In this document: piece after piece, positions 34,340 through 43,404 of the stretch
Position numbering within the stretch: the first letter of the stretch is position 1
Layout: every line of letters starts with the position of its first letter
From: Thalassomonas viridans
GTDB lineage: Bacteria > Pseudomonadota > Gammaproteobacteria > Enterobacterales > Alteromonadaceae
Assembly (NCBI RefSeq): GCF_000948985.2
Contig: NZ_CP059733.1
Location: 5,084,001 to 5,148,000, forward strand
Length of the DNA: 64,000 bases
Direction of reading: 5' to 3'
Program-made: the position numbers and the translations under genes
Notes under the pieces: generated by a model
The model's database searches: none
Seen by the model: only the letters and a program-made list of their open reading frames with translations
Told to the model about the DNA's origin: nothing

Positions 34340-34858
34340 TTACACTGTATCTGGATCTTGATACTCGCTTTGACCGTATCCAGTCGCCATAAGCCAAACC
34401 AGCAAAAAGGTTAATCCCAATAATACAAATTTGATTGTTTTGTATTGGTAAAAGACCCAATTCAAGCCAGAACAGAAATCTACTATCGCTCCGGATAATC
34501 CAAAATAAGAAAGATGCCTTAAGAAATTCTCAACCAGTGCCAGCAAGTCAAATACCATAAATACTGTTATCAAACTGATAAGAGCTAATTCAGCATTGTA
34601 CTTATATATGTGATCAAATGGCTTTCCCTGTGCCTGCAATATGGCTCTGGTGAATCCCGCCCGGAATATCAATAAAAAGAACAACAGCAAATCTATAAAC
34701 AGGTGTGTGGCGAATATTATTGCATTCACCCACATTGGTCCGAGTGTTTTACTTTCGGTTACAATGAAGAATTCAAATAATATAAATTCAATTAAATAAA
34801 CAATTAATAGCGCCCCACATAGATGAACAACGTTAACATTGTCCCGGTTCATCCACAT
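34340..34858 (-). CDS. Four-helix membrane protein next to the double-glycine peptide gene
   Basis: 172 residues from the ATG at 34858 (a TTG 6 bases upstream is also in frame). About four hydrophobic helices: near residues 10-33 (GALLIVYLIEFILFEFFIV), 42-65, 90-112 and 145-165. A cytosolic loop carries RAGFTRAILQAQGKP. No family is recognised. It follows the double-glycine peptide gene by 136 bases on the same strand and precedes a terminator, so it could be an immunity or export-related membrane protein. That is inference from position only. Confidence 0.6.
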   Translation of the reverse strand: MWMNRDNVNVVHLCGALLIVYLIEFILFEFFIVTESKTLGPMWVNAIIFATHLFIDLLLFFLLIFRAGFTRAILQAQGKPFDHIYKYNAELALISLITVFMVFDLLALVENFLRHLSYFGLSGAIVDFCSGLNWVFYQYKTIKFVLLGLTFLLVWLMATGYGQSEYQDPDTV

Positions 34859-34994
34859 AATCAATACTAATGAAATATTTATCAGTCATGATACGGGTTT
34901 TGACTGGCAATCCCATATGTTACGCCAGCAAATATAAAAGCTAGCTGGAACAACTTACCCATGTATATTTATTCCTTAATTCGACAAACTCCGG

Positions 34995-35204
34995 TTAAGG
35001 ATTTTTGTCTTCTTCTGTATTTGATGGGATAAGGGTATCTGCCACCGGTAATACAAGAGCTACAGCATTAGGTTTTATTCCAGTATGCCCGCCACTGCCG
35101 CCAGTAACAGATTTAAGATCAGCCTTTGTTAGGTTCAATAATTCCTGCTTGTCTGAGATGATTTTTCTTTGAACTTGCCCGTTGAGTGTTAGGTTTAGTT
35201 TCAT
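34995..35204 (-). CDS. Double-glycine leader peptide (bacteriocin/RiPP-like precursor)
   Basis: 69 residues. LNLTKADLKSVTGG fits the double-glycine leader consensus at each key position (L-12, T-11, D-8, L-7, V-4, G-2, G-1). Cleavage would give a 33-residue core starting SGGHTGIKPN, without Cys but with Thr, Ser and a hydrophobic VALVLPVADTLIP. AAGGA lies 8 bases before the ATG. The first 86 bases overlap the 3' end of the XRE regulator gene in another frame. No peptidase-C39 transporter or modification enzyme is within the window, so processing would need genes elsewhere. Confidence 0.65.
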   Translation of the reverse strand: MKLNLTLNGQVQRKIISDKQELLNLTKADLKSVTGGSGGHTGIKPNAVALVLPVADTLIPSNTEEDKNP

Positions 35205-35454
35205 CTTTTTGATCCTTATACTGTGAAAATTCTTGCTTAAGACTTTCCATTTGTTTTAGAAATACCGAGATATCATAGCCGCACCAGATTGTCAGGTTTA
35301 ACCCTGCATTCCATGAAATACGTGATTGACCAGATTCGTAGCGCTCATATGTGATACGACTAACACCTAGCATTTCCGCCATTTCTTCTGTGGTATAATT
35401 GCGAGATAACCGCATGCGCTTTAAATCAGCGCCGGTAACGAGTAGGTTTAACAT
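35119..35454 (-). CDS. XRE-family helix-turn-helix regulator
   Basis: 111 residues from the ATG at 35454; the longer frame begins with a hydrophobic stretch unlike a regulator. The HTH is residues of about 8-65: LKRMRLSRNYTTEEMAEMLGVSRITYERYESG, a Cro/CI-type fold. It is followed by a Gln/Lys-rich tail (about 75-111). Its C-terminal coding part overlaps the start of the double-glycine peptide gene, so the two are probably transcribed together and it may regulate its own operon. Confidence 0.7.
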   Translation of the reverse strand: MLNLLVTGADLKRMRLSRNYTTEEMAEMLGVSRITYERYESGQSRISWNAGLNLTIWCGYDISVFLKQMESLKQEFSQYKDQKDETKPNTQRASSKKNHLRQAGIIEPNKG

Positions 35455-35659
35455 TGAATGGATTCCCTTACTTATTATTCTTCCATATTTGTGCAAAGCG
35501 GATATTAAAAGAAACCAAATAAAAAGTGAAGAAAAACCACACAAGGAGAGCTGATTTAAAAATATTTTCCAATTGTCATTTCTGAACTAAACATTAATTA
35601 GACTAACTTATCCCCGTAATACAATCCGAGGGAATTCTAGCTGGGGTATTTGAGTCTTG

Positions 35660-35764
35660 GCATACCCATACTTTTTCCCTGTTAGGGGATACTTTGCACC
35701 TGACTTCCTACCAGCGTTCCTGTGATGTGCCTTTGGGGCTGAATTTCAACCAAATCCAGGTGTT
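35660..35764 (+). repeat. thyA fragment, inverted relative to intact thyA
   Basis: 105 bases match the complement of 38228-38332 in intact thyA at 101 positions. They encode [15 protein letters not shown]...GLNFNQIQV in frame, on the opposite strand to thyA. Nothing of thyA flanks it on either side. It is a fragment and cannot make an enzyme. Confidence 0.9.
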
Positions 35765-35988
35765 GAACAGTGTGATTCGTAAAGCCATTAATAAACGAAA
35801 GCTGTTTCCCACTGATGGTTCAGCGAAAAAAGTTGTTTATCTGGCTATACGGGAGGCCTCAAAAAAATGGACGATGCCCATAAGAGATTGGAAAACGGCC
35901 CTGAACCGATTTATATTCGAGTTCGAAGACCGTTTGAAAGGCTTTATATAAAACCGGCAGTTACACAAAATGCGGAACAGTATCATTA
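35765..35988 (+). pseudogene. IS256-family transposase C-terminal remnant
   Basis: Directly joined to the thyA fragment in the same frame is [20 protein letters not shown] ... [25 protein letters not shown], the usual C terminus of IS256 (mutator-type) transposases, ending at 35951. The following CGGCAGTTACACAAAATGCG and GGAACAGT resemble the right end of such elements. The catalytic DDE region and the left end are gone. Confidence 0.75.
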
Positions 35989-36029
35989 TTTTTTGTAGAT
36001 CTAATTAAATTCCCGATAAAATAATAAAC

Positions 36030-37679
36030 TTATCTAGTATCAATGGCTAAAGTTCTCCATAACATTTTATGTATATAAATTACAGAAGAGTTTTCTATTT
36101 TTTGATAAGTAATATCTTGGGTCTTATCATGAATCCATTTTACTGAACTTGTACCTGTTGTTTTTATACCAATAATTCCTACTTTGTATAGCGTGAAAAG
36201 CAGTTTTTGCTTTAACATGCGAAGATATGTGTCATTTTGAGGATATTCGCTATTTAGATAAAGTTGACTTGTAGTTATCACATCATCCGCATAGGCGGAT
36301 TTGTCTTCAGAAATTTGAAGAATTATTTGCTCTAACTCCTCCTTTTTTATTTCACTTACTTTGAAATTCTTTTTTCTATCATGAAGTATATCTATATAAA
36401 CTTTTAGGTGTTTATGCTCGACAAACCATTCATATTCTAGAGATTCCTTTCTTTCCAGAGAATAAGATTTTTCAGCGCTTTTAATTATAGAGCTAGTAAT
36501 TTCAGTTTTATTTTGAGCTTCAGATAAACATTCATTTATGAACATTACTGCATCCCTTGGGCGTAGAAGTGTTCTGTCCAAAATATAGTCTAATGCTGAT
36601 ACCTTATCCATTCTACTGGGAAAGACATCTTCAAAGCTAACCTCACTACTAATATATTTATATTTCAAAAGCTTATTTATTCTTTTATCTATAAGTTGAT
36701 AGAGTTGGCTCTTATCCCATCCGATATTTAGAAAAAGAGTTTTATACTTTTCTAATTGAAATCCTGAATCTCTTGTTTTTTCAATTACCCTACCTAGCAG
36801 ATCTTTTCGAAGAGTTATTATTATCTTTACAGTTTCTATCTTTCTAAACTTTTTAATAGACTCAATAAGAGCTCTTATTAATTTGTATCTTAAATCGTCT
36901 TCGACCCATTTTTCATCTAATCGATCTATTACTATAAAGTATTTTCTCTGCGGATCATTAAATATATCATCAGCAAGTAAGTTTATAATTTTAGATAATT
37001 TTTTTATCTGTACATCATTTACTACTTTTTTGCCATAGTGAATGATTTCTGACTTTTGCTCTTCGGTTAATTTATTTGTACTATCCGAGGATAAATCAAT
37101 ATTTCCAAGTTTTGTTTTCAATCCTGCTTTTAAACTTGACTCTAACTTCTCAGTAAACTCTTTAATTCTGAGTTCCGTACTAACCCAAAAACTTTCTCCC
37201 CAATTTTCTAGGTAGTCTAAGGCTTCCTTTTTTCTGATATTACCTGAAATTAATTGTTCTATTTTTGTGAAAAAAGTTCTTTTCTGACTTTCATCAGTTA
37301 TTGAGTATCGAGACTTTATTAGTTCTACAGCAAATGTGTGCTGCCACAAAAGGTTATAAAAGATATCTAGGTTTACTCCTAGACTTTCAAAAAAGGTTAA
37401 TATAGTTGAGTTAGATATGTGTTTTAAAGCAAGTTCTTCGGGTTCTATTTCAATAATTTTATGCTGGCTGTTATTAATTAAGTGAGATATTAAAGCGCTT
37501 TTACCTACACCTGTTCTTCCAACAATAATTGATTGCGGGCTTTCAGTATCTTCTAATACTTCGTAATCACCATTATCAACGAAGCAGTTTTTTAAAAATT
37601 TTTGATCATTTTCAGCATCTACTTCACCTATAGACATATGCTTTTTGAAAATAAAATCCTTTTTTGCCTTTTGAGACAT
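36030..37679 (-). CDS. P-loop ATPase (Sll1717/STAND-like), defence-type
   Basis: 549 residues, strongly AT-rich. Walker A VGRTGVGKSALI is near residue 55 and a Walker B-like YFIVIDRLDEKW near residue 250, followed by a sensor-like IIITLRKDLLGRV and LRPRDAVMFINECL, the pattern of the P-loop ATPase family named after Sll1717. Residues 85-215 are helical, and the C-terminal 120 residues may form a winged helix. Such ATPases occur in anti-phage islands, some with no associated effector. No nuclease or transmembrane partner gene lies beside it. It sits between a thyA/IS256 fragment and intact thyA, consistent with recent acquisition. A defence role is inference. Confidence 0.75.
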   Translation of the reverse strand: MSQKAKKDFIFKKHMSIGEVDAENDQKFLKNCFVDNGDYEVLEDTESPQSIIVGRTGVGKSALISHLINNSQHKIIEIEPEELALKHISNSTILTFFESLGVNLDIFYNLLWQHTFAVELIKSRYSITDESQKRTFFTKIEQLISGNIRKKEALDYLENWGESFWVSTELRIKEFTEKLESSLKAGLKTKLGNIDLSSDSTNKLTEEQKSEIIHYGKKVVNDVQIKKLSKIINLLADDIFNDPQRKYFIVIDRLDEKWVEDDLRYKLIRALIESIKKFRKIETVKIIITLRKDLLGRVIEKTRDSGFQLEKYKTLFLNIGWDKSQLYQLIDKRINKLLKYKYISSEVSFEDVFPSRMDKVSALDYILDRTLLRPRDAVMFINECLSEAQNKTEITSSIIKSAEKSYSLERKESLEYEWFVEHKHLKVYIDILHDRKKNFKVSEIKKEELEQIILQISEDKSAYADDVITTSQLYLNSEYPQNDTYLRMLKQKLLFTLYKVGIIGIKTTGTSSVKWIHDKTQDITYQKIENSSVIYIHKMLWRTLAIDTR

Positions 37680-37921
37680 TTATTTAATACCAAAGAAAAT
37701 AAATTTTTAATGATATATAAGAACATTGTTAAAATAAATGTATTTAACACTTGTATTTTGAAAACTTAATTAGTATCAAACTTATTGCTAATAATGAATT
37801 TTTGTTTTGAAACTTTTCTATTGTAAAAAACCTTAAAAAAGTTAAAAACAAGGACATTTTTAGGACAACTTATTTCAATTTACAACCCAACATCTTGAAT
37901 TAAACAAAATTAAGTTCAATT

Positions 37922-37946
37922 AAAAAGGAGCAGACGGCTCCTTTTT
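37922..37946 (-). terminator. Intrinsic terminator of thyA
   Basis: AAAAAGGAGC (37922-37931) pairs with GCTCCTTTTT (37937-37946) around a five-base loop, 17 bases after the thyA stop. The stretch 37680-37921 between it and the ATPase gene is very AT-rich and holds the ATPase promoter. No gene was seen there. Confidence 0.8.
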
Positions 37947-37962
37947 CAGTTAGCACTTGCCG

Positions 37963-38814
37963 TTAAACAGAAAACGGATAGGCGATTGCCTCATGGTGGC
38001 GGTAGCCCTCTATTTCAAAATCATCCAGGGTCACCCAGGTTTCCAGATCCTCCAGGGTTTTGATCTCCGGGTTGATATGCAGCTTAGGTGACGAATACGG
38101 CTCACGCTTAAGCTGTACTTCCTTCATCAGCTCCAGCTGATCTTCATAGATGTGGGCGTTCACTATTTTGTGGTACGCCTTACCCGCCTTGTGCCCTGTT
38201 ACCTGGGCAATCAGCGCCAGCAGGGTAAACACCTGGATTTGGTTGAAATTCAGGCCTAAAGGCACATCACAGGAACGCTGGTAGGAAGTCAGGTGCAAAG
38301 TATCCCCAAGCAGGGAAAAAGTATGGGTATGCATGCAGGGACGCAAACAGCCGAGATCGAATTCCCCCGGGTTGTAAAACGTCAGGATCTCGCCGCGGTC
38401 GTCAAGCCCCCGGCCGAGGTTGTCGACGATTTTACGCAGCTGATCTATGCCGGTGCCGTCAGGCTTTTGCCATGCACGCCCCTGTACCCCGTACACGCGC
38501 CCCATATCGTCCTCCCCCTTGCGGGCGGGATTAGCGAGCCAGGCCTGGTTATCGTTGGCATTGGCGTTCCAGGTATTGCAGCCGATAGCCCGGAACTGGG
38601 CGGCGCTGCTGTAGCCGCGCAGGTAACCCAGCAACTCGGCAATCGCCGCTCTCCAGTAGCTTTTCCTGGTGGTGATCAGGGGAAAGGCATTGCCGCCGAC
38701 GTCGTATTCCAGATCGGCATTGATCACGGTCAGGCAACGTTTGCCCGTCCTTTCATTTTCCACCCAGGTGCCTTCATCAACAAGGCGGCGGCATAAGTCT
38801 AAATAAGTTTTCAT
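37963..38814 (-). CDS. thyA: Thymidylate synthase
   Basis: 283 residues, the longer Vibrio/Shewanella form (E. coli has 264). It methylates dUMP to dTMP with methylene-tetrahydrofolate. The nucleophile Cys is in [11 protein letters not shown], the dUMP-binding segment is [18 protein letters not shown], and the late landmarks are [15 protein letters not shown] and the closing AIAYPFSV. The start overlaps the end of lgt by 4 bases, the conserved lgt-thyA arrangement. A part of its sequence recurs inverted at 35660-35764. Confidence 0.96.
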   Translation of the reverse strand: MKTYLDLCRRLVDEGTWVENERTGKRCLTVINADLEYDVGGNAFPLITTRKSYWRAAIAELLGYLRGYSSAAQFRAIGCNTWNANANDNQAWLANPARKGEDDMGRVYGVQGRAWQKPDGTGIDQLRKIVDNLGRGLDDRGEILTFYNPGEFDLGCLRPCMHTHTFSLLGDTLHLTSYQRSCDVPLGLNFNQIQVFTLLALIAQVTGHKAGKAYHKIVNAHIYEDQLELMKEVQLKREPYSSPKLHINPEIKTLEDLETWVTLDDFEIEGYRHHEAIAYPFSV

Positions 38815-39632
38815 GATTTTTGCCCCTTAATGGCTAACTGCGCCTGCTGAACCCAGCCCCAGTAAATCAGGGCGATACCGGCAATCACCATAGGCAGACT
38901 TAAGATTTGTCCCATGGAAATAAACGAGAAGTAAAAGCCCAGGTGGGCGTCCGGCTCGCGGAACAGTTCCACTATCATACGGAACACACCATAGCCGATC
39001 AGGAAAGTGCCCGAGGCCAAACCGGCGGTTCTTGGCTTGCGGGTAACAAAATATAAAATAATAAACAGGGCAACGCCTTCCAGGGCAAACTCATAAAGCT
39101 GGGAAGGATGGCGGGGAAGCTGCTTGTCGTCTGTGGGGAATACCATGGCCCAGGGCACATCGGTTTGCCGTCCCCAGAGTTCGGCATTGATAAAGTTACC
39201 TATGCGCCCCATGCCTAAGCCGATCGGCACCAGGGGGGCGACAAAGTCGCCGACGGACAGGAAGGATTTATTGGTTTTGCGGGCAAAAAGATAAATCGCG
39301 GCAACCACCCCGAGCAAACCGCCGTGGAATGACATGCCCCCCTGCCATATTTTGACCAGGTATAGAGGGTCTGCCAGGAAATAGTCGAACTGATAGAAGA
39401 GCACATAACCTAAGCGCCCCCCTAAAATCACCCCGAGAAAACCGTAGAACAGCAAGTCGCTGACCTGCTCCCGGGTCCATACGCCGTCACTCTTGTCGGC
39501 GGCTTTATTGGCAATAAAAATGGCGGCAAGAAAGCCGATCAGATACATCATACCGTACCAGCGTAGCGCTATCGGGCCGATACTGAAAATAATGGGATCT
39601 ATCTGAGGAAATTGTAGAAAATTCTCGGTCAT
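38811..39632 (-). CDS. lgt: Prolipoprotein diacylglyceryl transferase
   Basis: 273 residues with seven transmembrane segments. It transfers diacylglycerol from phosphatidylglycerol to the lipobox Cys of prolipoproteins. The signature [14 protein letters not shown] and the essential [12 protein letters not shown] are present, as is the N-terminal [11 protein letters not shown]. It overlaps thyA by 4 bases, so the two are translationally coupled. The DUF2959 protein and the amidohydrolase at 48913 in this window would be substrates. Confidence 0.96.
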   Translation of the reverse strand: MTENFLQFPQIDPIIFSIGPIALRWYGMMYLIGFLAAIFIANKAADKSDGVWTREQVSDLLFYGFLGVILGGRLGYVLFYQFDYFLADPLYLVKIWQGGMSFHGGLLGVVAAIYLFARKTNKSFLSVGDFVAPLVPIGLGMGRIGNFINAELWGRQTDVPWAMVFPTDDKQLPRHPSQLYEFALEGVALFIILYFVTRKPRTAGLASGTFLIGYGVFRMIVELFREPDAHLGFYFSFISMGQILSLPMVIAGIALIYWGWVQQAQLAIKGQKS

Positions 39633-39791
39633 GTATTATCCATAAAGGTCTTAGCCAACAAGGCTTTTTAAAATCATCTTGCCTTACCACCTAAGCTGTA
39701 GCCAGGCGCCAACGGCAAAATATAAATGCCGGCAAATTATGCCTAATTTCCGGTTAAATTACTAATCGAATATTAACGGCTGAAACGGGCC

Positions 39792-40586
39792 CTAAGGCCA
39801 GAGCATTTTTGCCGCCACCAGCATCAGGAACAGGGCAAAACACTTTTTCAGGGTCGCTACAGGCAAGCGGGCAGCATACTTGACACCTAAGGGGGCAAAC
39901 ACGGAAGAAGTCGCCACTAAACCCAGCAGTGCCGGCAGGTAAACATACCCCAGGCTCCAGGCAGGCAAACCGGGCCGGCCTATGCCGGTGACCACATAAC
40001 CAAAGGAGCCGAAAACCGCCACCATCACGCCGCAGGCGCTGGCGATTCCTATGGTACGGCGCAAGTTGACGCCAAAATAGCTGAGCACAGGCACTAAAAC
40101 GGCGCCGCCGGCAATGCCCATCAGGCTTGACAATATCCCGGCGGCAAACCCCGTCAGCTGCACCAGCCTGATGTCCGGCATAGCGCTCACCTTATGGGAA
40201 TTGAGGGAAAACAGCATATAACAGGCCAGGAAGAGCACCGCCAGGGCAAAGATCTGCATCAGGGCTTTTGCCGGCAGGATGTCGGCAATAAAAGCCCCGC
40301 ACAACGCCCCCAGGGCCATCACCACCATTAACCGCCGGGTCAGCGGCCAGGGAATGTTGCGGTTTTTATGATGCGCCAGCATCGCCATCGAGGAGGTGAC
40401 CACTATCGACGCCAGCGAAGTGGCCAATGCCAGCGGCATCACTACCTCAGTTGAAATGCTTAACTTAGGCAACAGGTACGCCAAAGCCGGTACTATGATC
40501 AGGCCGCCGCCTATGCCCAGCAAACCGGAGAAAAAGCCAACAAAGGCGCCGATAAACAGGCAAAGGATAACAACGGTGAGAAACAT
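39792..40586 (-). CDS. TauE/SafE-family sulfite/organosulfur exporter-like permease
   Basis: 264 residues with about eight helices. The family start GAFVGFFSGLLGIGGGLIIVPAL and the repeated inner motif LSSLMGIAGGAVLVPVLSYFGV mark the two halves of the TauE/SafE fold. The anion or sulfonate carried is unknown. It is inserted between ptsP and lgt on the same strand, 159 bases from lgt, and may belong to the ptsP-lgt-thyA transcription unit. Confidence 0.88.
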   Translation of the reverse strand: MFLTVVILCLFIGAFVGFFSGLLGIGGGLIIVPALAYLLPKLSISTEVVMPLALATSLASIVVTSSMAMLAHHKNRNIPWPLTRRLMVVMALGALCGAFIADILPAKALMQIFALAVLFLACYMLFSLNSHKVSAMPDIRLVQLTGFAAGILSSLMGIAGGAVLVPVLSYFGVNLRRTIGIASACGVMVAVFGSFGYVVTGIGRPGLPAWSLGYVYLPALLGLVATSSVFAPLGVKYAARLPVATLKKCFALFLMLVAAKMLWP

Positions 40587-40644
40587 CAGGGTGCACTTAA
40601 CTTAGTAAGGGCAAGGCACAGGAAAACGCCGCTAGCACTCAAAG

Positions 40645-42918
40645 TCACATACCGGCCCGGACAAAACCGCCAAGCCCGACTTGTTCCAGCTGCCCGTTCA
40701 GATAACCGTGAACCTGTTTGGCGGTTTCTAACGACAGGGCATGGGCCAGTATCACCTTGGCCCGCTGAAAATCAATATGGCGGATCACCCATTTGATGCG
40801 GGCAACATTATGGGGGTTCATGCTCAGCTTGTCATACCCCATGGCCAGCAGCAGTATGGCGCCGGCCGGATCACTGGCCAGTTCGCCGCATAAACTCAAA
40901 GGCACCATGTATTTACCCGACTCATCGGCAATGGTTTTTAATGCCCTGAGCACCGCCGGATGATAAGCGTCATATAAGCTGGCCACCCTGGCATTGTTCC
41001 TGTCGACCGCCAGTAAATACTGGGTGAGATCATTGCTGCCCACCGAAAAGAAGTCCACCCTGCGGGCCAGCTCCTGCAACTGGAAAATCACCCCGGGAAC
41101 TTCGATCATAATCCCTATCCTGGGACGCGGCAATTTACCGTCCTGCTGGCAAAGCTCAGATGACAGCTCGTAATAGGCCTGGTTGATCAAACGGATGGCA
41201 TCGTCCACCTCGGAAACGCTGGAAATCATAGGCAGCATGATCTCCAGGTTGTTCTGCCCATGGTTTGCTTTGATCATCGCCCTGACCTGCAGCAAAAAGA
41301 TTTCCGGATGATCCAGGGTGATGCGTATGCCGCGCCAGCCTAAAAACGGGTTTTCCTCGACTATGGGAAAATAAGGCAGAGACTTGTCGCCGCCGACATC
41401 CAGGGTCCGCATGGTCACCGTCTGTTTGGGAAAGGCCGACAGCACATGCTGGTACCACAAGGTCTGCTCCTGCTCCGAAGGAAAACAGCTGCGGTTCATA
41501 AAGGGAATTTCTGTACGGTATAGGCCTATACCCACAGCGCCCGAATGCCGGGAATGTTCGAACCCGGTCGACAAACCGGCATTGAGCAATAATTCTATCG
41601 CCTTGCCGTCCTGGGTAATGGCCGGCAAGTCCACCACTTGCTGCACCTTCACCGTCAGGGCATCTTCTTCGGCAATCAGGTGCTGGTATTCCCGCTTGAG
41701 CGTCTCATCCGGGGCAATAAACAGATCGCCGCTATAGCCGTCCACTATCGCCAGCTGCTGGTGCAACTGCGCCAGGGGCACGGACTCGACTCCCATAATG
41801 GCCGGCAGCCCCAGGGCCCGGGAAAGAATGGCGGCATGGGAGTTATTCGAGCCGGACAGGGAAATAATGCCCTTAAGACCCAGATGCTGGTATTCCGCCA
41901 GCATGGAAGCGGTGACATCCTGGGCCGCCAGGATAAACTCCTGCGGCAGGGCTTCATCTTCCCGGGTCTGCTGCTGCAGGTTAAACAACACCCGGTTGCC
42001 TAAATCGCGGATATCGCTGGCCCGCTCCCTCAGGTAGCTGTCTTCGATACTTTCAAACTTGACGATATAACCGTCAATCACCAGCTTAAGGGCGCTTTCG
42101 GCGCTCCAGCCGCTGTTGATTTTAGAGGTAATGTCTTTCCCTAAATTGGCGGTATCGAGTAACTGCTTATACACCTCGAAAATATCCAAACTGGCATCGC
42201 TGATAATATTGCCGAGCTTGACGCTCATATCGGCAAAATCGGTGCGTGTCCTGGAGACCGCCTCGTTATAACGTTTTAACTGTTCGGCGCTGGCATAAAC
42301 TTTCTGCAGGGAAACCGAATCGAGATCCGCCTTGGGCTGGCTAACGACAATATTGCCCATGGCAACCCCGGGCGCCCCCGGCACGCCTTTAAGCTGTTTC
42401 AGCCATTTGCCGTTGTCCTGGTTCTGCCCCAGAATGCCGCGGGCTTCGGCATTCACCAGCACCATGGCGAGCTGGGCGGACAGAGTCACCAAAAATGCTT
42501 CTTCGTTTTCGGTAAAATTGCGCGCCTCTTTTTGCTGGATGATCAGAATTCCCAGCACCTTACGCCTGTGTATAATCGGCGTACCGAGAAACGCGTTTAA
42601 CTCGTCTTCCTGGACTTCCGGGATATGCTTGAAATGCGGGTGATACCTGGCATTGGCGATATTGAGCGGCTCTTCCCGCTGCCCCACCAGGCCTACCAGG
42701 CCTTCGGAGAAACCTATAGTGGTGTGTCCTAAAGAATCTTCAGCCAAACCGTCTGAAGCCATAAGGATAAAATTTTGTTTTTCATAATCCGCCAGGTAAA
42801 CCGAACAACAATCCGTGTTCATGGCTTTTTTAACCTGGCTTACCATACGCAAAAGCGCACTTTGCAGCTTAGGATCCTGACTAAATTCCAGCACAATACG
42901 ACGTAGTGTTGTTAACAT
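40645..42918 (-). CDS. ptsP: Phosphoenolpyruvate-protein phosphotransferase PtsP (EI-Ntr)
   Basis: A 757-residue, three-part protein. It has an N-terminal GAF domain (about 15-160), a phosphohistidine domain with LSGSNNSHAAILSRALG carrying the active His, and a C-terminal PEP-binding TIM barrel (RTEIPFMNR, TLDVGGDK, GSNDLTQYLLAVDRNN). It starts the nitrogen-related phosphorelay to NPr and EIIA-Ntr, which adjusts potassium and nitrogen physiology, and the GAF domain senses glutamine/2-oxoglutarate in enterics. It follows rppH, as in E. coli. Confidence 0.95.
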   Translation of the reverse strand: MLTTLRRIVLEFSQDPKLQSALLRMVSQVKKAMNTDCCSVYLADYEKQNFILMASDGLAEDSLGHTTIGFSEGLVGLVGQREEPLNIANARYHPHFKHIPEVQEDELNAFLGTPIIHRRKVLGILIIQQKEARNFTENEEAFLVTLSAQLAMVLVNAEARGILGQNQDNGKWLKQLKGVPGAPGVAMGNIVVSQPKADLDSVSLQKVYASAEQLKRYNEAVSRTRTDFADMSVKLGNIISDASLDIFEVYKQLLDTANLGKDITSKINSGWSAESALKLVIDGYIVKFESIEDSYLRERASDIRDLGNRVLFNLQQQTREDEALPQEFILAAQDVTASMLAEYQHLGLKGIISLSGSNNSHAAILSRALGLPAIMGVESVPLAQLHQQLAIVDGYSGDLFIAPDETLKREYQHLIAEEDALTVKVQQVVDLPAITQDGKAIELLLNAGLSTGFEHSRHSGAVGIGLYRTEIPFMNRSCFPSEQEQTLWYQHVLSAFPKQTVTMRTLDVGGDKSLPYFPIVEENPFLGWRGIRITLDHPEIFLLQVRAMIKANHGQNNLEIMLPMISSVSEVDDAIRLINQAYYELSSELCQQDGKLPRPRIGIMIEVPGVIFQLQELARRVDFFSVGSNDLTQYLLAVDRNNARVASLYDAYHPAVLRALKTIADESGKYMVPLSLCGELASDPAGAILLLAMGYDKLSMNPHNVARIKWVIRHIDFQRAKVILAHALSLETAKQVHGYLNGQLEQVGLGGFVRAGM

Positions 42919-43082
42919 GCAATTTCCTATTACAAAACTAACTTAAAAAATATTGATAAACAGGAACTATCAAAAAACCAACTGTTTTAACTGTTAAAGC
43001 TATGATTTGCGGTACATCTCTCCCTGACGCCTTAATAAACGGCTTGCCAAAAGCAAGCCGTAACGGATAAATCAACTAAGTA

Positions 43083-43404
43083 GCATAATAACAATCAGGC
43101 TCTGCGTTTTCTTCGCTCCTGACAACTAAACGGCAAACCAGTCAAGGAGAGTGCTGCGAATGCTTATCCCGCAGCAGCCACCACAAACGTCATTGACCTG
43201 GCAAACGGTAAACAGCATAGTAACAATCAGGCTCTGCGTTTTCTTCGCTCCTGGTGATTAAACGGCAAACCAGTCAAGGAGAGTGCCGCGAATACTTATC
43301 TCGTAGCAGCCGCCACAAACTTTATCTGCCTGGCAAACGGTAAACAGCATAGTAACAATCAGGCTCTGCGTTTTCTTCGCTCCTGGCGATTAAACGGCAA
43401 ACCA
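43083..43404 (-). repeat. Three copies of the rppH 3' end at 132-bp spacing
   Basis: Units starting at 43083, 43215 and 43347 share GCATARTAACAATCAGGCTC and the following 40 bases, with exact 132-base spacing. The third unit is the real end of rppH ([16 protein letters not shown] in reverse translation). The two distal units still encode GLPF...QERRKRRA and a stop, although no gene leads into them. Between the shared blocks the two distal units also match each other (CAGTCAAGGAGAGTGC, AGCAGCC, TGGCAAACGGTAAACA). Nothing else is seen in the 440-base gap. Confidence 0.85.

Noticed and set aside
35694..35951. Open frame starting in the thyA fragment as a functional gene
   Set aside because: It is a fusion of 23 ThyA residues with a transposase tail and lacks the catalytic residues of both.
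29038..37946. The similar terminators at both ends of the island (AAAAAGGAGC...GCTCCTTTTT) as attachment sites
   Set aside because: Both are ordinary intrinsic terminators with different loops, and no integrase gene was found. The similarity is limited to the common GC stem and A/T tails.
43083..43404. Regular 132-bp repeats as a possible CRISPR array
   Set aside because: Only three units, the shared block is longer than CRISPR repeats, it encodes the rppH tail, and there are no cas genes nearby.
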